Shown: positions 23,194 to 26,206 of the stretch, piece after piece
Layout: each line of letters opens with the position of its first letter
Numbering within the stretch: the first letter of the stretch is position 1
Assembly: GCA_020741755.1 (NCBI GenBank)
Contig: DYYI01000053.1
Coordinates: forward strand, 1 to 26,206
Length of the DNA stretch: 26,206 nucleotides
From: Aliicoccus persicus_A
GTDB lineage: Bacteria; Bacillota; Bacilli; Staphylococcales; Salinicoccaceae
Reading direction: 5' to 3'
The notes under the pieces: generated by a model
The model's database searches: none
What the model was told of the DNA's origin: nothing
What the model saw: only the letters and a program-made list of their open reading frames with translations
Program-made: the position numbers and the translations under genes

Positions 23194-23805
23194 ATGAAAT
23201 ATCCAACAGGTGTAAAACGCAATGTTAATCAGCATATGCACGGACTAAATGATAAGTCTAAAGATAAATCTAATACTGATTATAGTGCGCGTGGTATGAC
23301 TTTAGAGAAAGATCTTGATGTGACAAATACATACTATTTAAATTCTGACATCGCAGTCATCCATAAAAAACCGACACCAATACAAATTGTCCATGTTGAT
23401 TATCCTGCTAGAAATCGTGCGAAAATTGATGAAGCATATTTTAAAACACCATCAACGAGCGACTTCAACGGTATTTATCGTGGCAAGTACATTGATTTTG
23501 AAGCAAAAGAAACTCGCAACAAAACAAGATTTCCGATGATTAACATCCACGAACACCAAGTCGATCACATGCACGATTGTGAATCCCATGGTGGTATCGT
23601 ATTTCTTATCGTCCGATTTACTGCTTACGGGGAAACATTTGTTTATCCGTTCAAAGAATTTTATAAACATTGGATGATTTTTAAACAAGGTGGCCGCAAG
23701 TCTATTCCATATGCCGATATAAAAGAATCAAGTATTACAGTGCCGATTCGATTAAATCCGAGAGTAGATTATCTTGCTGCTGTCGACGAATTATTTTTTA
23801 AGTAG
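23194..23805 (+). CDS. recU: Holliday junction resolvase RecU
   Basis: RecU cuts four-way DNA junctions during recombination and modulates RecA. The 203-residue protein has the family core: ARGMTLEKDLDVTNTYY, SDIAVIHKKPTPIQIVHVDYP (51-71), and the nuclease centre TPSTSDFNGIYRGKYIDFEAKE with D90, D101 (or nearby), E103 and K105, followed by NIHEHQVDHM. The N-terminal 30 residues are shorter and more polar than in some relatives. The ribosome site (TTAGG) is weak; TACAAT at 23171-23176 is a possible -10 box. The gene is followed eight bases later by the pbp gene, the conserved recU-pbp arrangement of Firmicutes. Confidence 0.95.
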   Translation: MKYPTGVKRNVNQHMHGLNDKSKDKSNTDYSARGMTLEKDLDVTNTYYLNSDIAVIHKKPTPIQIVHVDYPARNRAKIDEAYFKTPSTSDFNGIYRGKYIDFEAKETRNKTRFPMINIHEHQVDHMHDCESHGGIVFLIVRFTAYGETFVYPFKEFYKHWMIFKQGGRKSIPYADIKESSITVPIRLNPRVDYLAAVDELFFK

Positions 23806-23813
23806 GAGATTTC

Positions 23814-25871
23814 ATGACAGAAAATAACGAAAGTACGAACAATCAACGTACAAGTAAACATAAATTTAATTATGTAACCATCTTAAAACGTGCATTTTTA
23901 ATTTCAATATTATTAGGTCTTATACTATTAATGTTTGGTACGTTTTTATTTGCTTACTATTCATCAAATGCACCAACATTTACCGATGAGAAACTTAATG
24001 ATCCGGTCCCCTCTCGCGTCTTTGACGTCAATAATAATTTTGTTTTTGAAATTCATCAAGAACAACCGCGTGAACTCATTGAGATTGAGTCATTACCAGA
24101 TGATGTGAAAGATGCTGTTTTAGCCGTTGAAGATAATAGATTTTATGATCACGGCGCGATTGACTTCATTCGTCTTGGTGCATCCGTCATTCGAAACTTT
24201 CAAAGTGGTTTCGGCGCAGAAGGTGGATCAACAATTACTCAACAGGTCGTTAAGCGTGTGTTTCTAACGGATGATAAGTCGCTCGAACGTAAAGCACAAG
24301 AAGCGTATTTAGCATACCGACTTGAACAGGAATACACAAAAGATGACATTTTAGAAATGTATTTAAATAAAATATATTATTCCGATGGGATTTACGGTAT
24401 CAGAACAGCGAGTATGTATTATTTCAATAAGGAACTTCACGAATTAAATTTAGCGGAGACAGCCTATCTTGCTGGTTTACCTCAATTGCCTAATATTTAC
24501 AATTTATATATCGATTCAGAAAGTGGCATCAATCGTGCCCATATGGTACTTTATCTGATGAATTATCACGGCAGAATTAGCGATGAACAATATGAAGAAG
24601 CACTTGCAATTGATATTACTGCTAATCTAGTTCCAAGAACTGAGGAAGAACGCATCGATTCAGAACCTGATAATCCAGAGTATGCCGCTTATATCGATCT
24701 GATTCGTGAAGAGATTGATAACAGCGATGCATTTGGTGAAATGTCGAGTGGAGATGTATTAGCAAGCGGTGTCGATATCTACACAAATATGAATGTTGAT
24801 GCTCAATTACGCATGTACAACATTACGAATAATAGACAGTATTTTAGTGGCGAAAAATTTGCATCAGATAACTTTGATATGGGTGCGATTTTACTCGATA
24901 CTAAAACTGGTGGTGTCGCAGCCGTTTCAGGTGGTCGTGATTATAGAGAAATCGTCAAACATAACATGGCCACATACGCACGTAATGTTGGATCTACAAT
25001 GAAACCATTTCTCTCATATGCACCAGCTATCGAATATTTACAGTTAGGTACGGGACATTTAATACAAGATGAGGAATCATACTCACCAGTTGGAACTGAC
25101 GGCATGATATATAATTATGATGGCCAGAACCACGGTAACGTGACGATGCGAACATCTGTGTTGAGAAGTTTTAATATTCCATCAGTAAAAATATTTGAAC
25201 AAGTTGTCGATGAAGTTGGAACAGAAGGTGTCATGAACTTTGCATCAGAAGTTGGACTGAACTACTCTCATATTGGTGATGGGAATTATGAAGTGAATTT
25301 TAATGATGTACTTGGTGGATCAGAGTCTCGATTTAGTCCGAGAGAAATGGCAGAAGCTTACCGTGCATTCGGTAACAACGGGGAGTACGGTGAAAGCCAT
25401 GCCATTCGCTCAATAGTCACATTGGATGAGCAATCGTTTGAATTCGAAAATGAAACACACCAAGCGATGGAAGATTATACGGCTTATATGATGACCGATA
25501 TGATGAAGCATACGTTCTATAGTTACGGAACAGCTGCAAATGCTTATATCAATGGGTTAAACCTTGCAGGTAAGACAGGAACAACGTCTTATGATACAGC
25601 ACACGCGAATGAGCTTAATTTACCAAATAACTCCGGTAAAGATGCGTGGATTGTCGGATACACACCAGAATACACAATGAGTGTATGGATGGGCTTCCAC
25701 GAAGATAGACCGGATGGTGAATCATCATTCGTTGGCGGTAACGAACAGATCATGCCACAGTGGTTCTTTAGGGATGTCATGGCGAATGTATCATCGTACA
25801 ATGGTGAAGACTTTACGATGCCAGAGAGTGTCAGATGGCAAAATAGTGAAATTGAAGTCAATGTTGAATAG
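23814..25871 (+). CDS. pbp2: Class A penicillin-binding protein (PBP1A/PBP2 type)
   Basis: This bifunctional peptidoglycan synthase polymerises lipid II glycans and cross-links the peptides outside the membrane. The 685-residue protein has a short cytoplasmic tail, a membrane anchor (about 26-49), a GT51 glycosyltransferase domain (about 75-255) with catalytic E106 in AVEDNRFYDHGAID plus EGGSTITQQVVKR and the LEMYLNKIYYSDGIYGI block, and a transpeptidase domain. That domain carries SxxK at S394-K397 (GSTMKPF), SxN at S452-N454 (RSFNIPS) and KTG at 587-589 (LAGKTGTTS). Length and order resemble staphylococcal PBP2. It ends soon after the transpeptidase fold without a long C-terminal extension. 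A GGAG site lies six bases before the ATG, following recU, so the two are cotranscribed. The gene symbol follows staphylococcal usage and is tentative. Confidence 0.95.
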   Translation: MTENNESTNNQRTSKHKFNYVTILKRAFLISILLGLILLMFGTFLFAYYSSNAPTFTDEKLNDPVPSRVFDVNNNFVFEIHQEQPRELIEIESLPDDVKDAVLAVEDNRFYDHGAIDFIRLGASVIRNFQSGFGAEGGSTITQQVVKRVFLTDDKSLERKAQEAYLAYRLEQEYTKDDILEMYLNKIYYSDGIYGIRTASMYYFNKELHELNLAETAYLAGLPQLPNIYNLYIDSESGINRAHMVLYLMNYHGRISDEQYEEALAIDITANLVPRTEEERIDSEPDNPEYAAYIDLIREEIDNSDAFGEMSSGDVLASGVDIYTNMNVDAQLRMYNITNNRQYFSGEKFASDNFDMGAILLDTKTGGVAAVSGGRDYREIVKHNMATYARNVGSTMKPFLSYAPAIEYLQLGTGHLIQDEESYSPVGTDGMIYNYDGQNHGNVTMRTSVLRSFNIPSVKIFEQVVDEVGTEGVMNFASEVGLNYSHIGDGNYEVNFNDVLGGSESRFSPREMAEAYRAFGNNGEYGESHAIRSIVTLDEQSFEFENETHQAMEDYTAYMMTDMMKHTFYSYGTAANAYINGLNLAGKTGTTSYDTAHANELNLPNNSGKDAWIVGYTPEYTMSVWMGFHEDRPDGESSFVGGNEQIMPQWFFRDVMANVSSYNGEDFTMPESVRWQNSEIEVNVE

Positions 25872-25887
25872 GTTTGATTAGAAGTTG

Positions 25888-25930
25888 ATTACGTGCCTAT
25901 GAGCGATGCTCAAGGGCACGTAATTTATTT
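25888..25930 (+). terminator. Terminator after recU-pbp
   Basis: ATTACGTGCC (25888-25897) and GGCACGTAAT (25915-25924) form a ten-base stem. Inside it is a second hairpin, TGAGC-GAT-GCTCA (25900-25912). TTTATTTG follows on the plus strand. It starts 17 bases after the pbp stop. Confidence 0.82.
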
Positions 25931-26206
25931 GTGTGGTCAGTGAGCATGTTTCAATGGAACGCAAAACAATCTGCGTGTCAGTGAGCAAGTTTCATTGGAA
26001 CGCAAATCGATCTGCGTGTCCGTGAGCAAGTTTCATTGGAACGCAAATCAATCTGCGTGTCTGTGAGCAAGTTTCATTGGCACGCAAACTAATCTGTGTG
26101 TCTGTGAGCAACTCTCATTGGAACGCAAACTAATCTGCGTGTCTGTGAGCAACTCTCATTGGAACGCAAATCAATCTGCGTGTCTGTGAGCAACTCTCAT
26201 TGGAAC
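25931..26206. repeat. 41-bp tandem repeat array (at least 6.5 copies, open at window end)
   Basis: Units begin with GTGAGCA at 25940, 25981, 26022, 26063, 26104, 26145 and 26186, an exact 41-base period. The seventh is cut by the window edge after 21 bases. Unit parts are GTGAGCAAGTTTCATTGG, then AACGCAAATCAATC, then TGCGTGTCT. Copies differ at a few positions: copies 2-4 carry AGTTTC and copies 5-7 ACTCTC. Each unit holds an inverted repeat ACGCA-N8-TGCGT; in copy 4 the right arm is TGTGT, which would keep a G-U pair in RNA. The period is not a multiple of three and every frame is stopped, so it is not coding. The stretch between the pbp terminator and the first unit shows only a partial, decayed unit. 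The function is unknown. Confidence 0.93.

Noticed and set aside
25940..26206. The regular repeats as a CRISPR array
   Set aside because: The whole 41-base period is conserved, including the part that would be spacer. There are no unique spacers and no cas genes in the window.
25940..26206. Short minus-strand frames in each repeat (ATG then about eight codons, e.g. MRVAHRHAD)
   Set aside because: Each frame stops within its unit, the period is not a multiple of three, and no ribosome site precedes them. The apparent Lys-Arg and Leu-Val swaps between copies are too few to argue for coding.
1..26206. Insertion sequences, prophage, plasmid or integration traces
   Set aside because: I saw no transposase, integrase, att-like duplication or tRNA. 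All recognised genes are core-type and in a largely conserved order.

Overview
The window looks like a chromosomal core region of a low-GC Firmicute in or near the Staphylococcaceae, probably the Jeotgalicoccus/Nosocomiicoccus/Salinicoccus side rather than Staphylococcus itself. The grounds are gene order and protein resemblance: odhA next to arlRS, a staphylococcal-style MurG (TGGGTVGH start), thyA-dfrA-ypmS-msrA-msrB-yozE, brxA beside a CvfC/Nfu_N-like gene, a type-B RNase P RNA, and the recU-pbp pair. The genus is an inference from memory of these families, not a measurement.

Layout. 1-5275, minus strand: the 3'-truncated odhA (2-oxoglutarate dehydrogenase E1), the ArlS/ArlR two-component system, and a GNAT acetyltransferase closed by a strong terminator. 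5323-8668, minus: a PAP2 phosphatase overlapping murG, then a terminator and the carboxy-terminal protease ctpA. 8738-12662, minus: deoD, yozE, msrB, msrA, ypmS, dfrA, thyA, packed with very short gaps or overlaps. With ctpA they look like one transcript, starting at a promoter before thyA and ending at the hairpin after ctpA. It combines dTMP/folate synthesis, nucleoside salvage and methionine sulfoxide repair. 12663-12868: a divergent promoter region and a plus-strand gene for a 23-residue membrane peptide with its own ribosome site and terminator. 12869-13769, minus: bacilliredoxin BrxA, a stand-alone Nfu_N-domain protein and a 57-residue zinc-finger protein. 13834-19925, minus: satD, a DUF3307 membrane protein, the double dynamin DynA, a 5'-3' exonuclease and an RNase HI, tightly spaced or overlapping. 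20029-23102: rlmL, a plus-strand TPR gene, rnpB, gpsB and yppE. 23194-25871, plus: recU and a class A penicillin-binding protein. 25931-26206: an array of exact-period 41-bp tandem repeats running off the window.

Most of the window is ordinary housekeeping DNA. The parts that could hide something undescribed are the satD-DUF3307-dynA cluster with its own promoter and a leader palindrome, the small membrane peptide opposite thyA, the stand-alone Nfu_N gene where staphylococci carry a longer cvfC, and the 41-bp repeat array.
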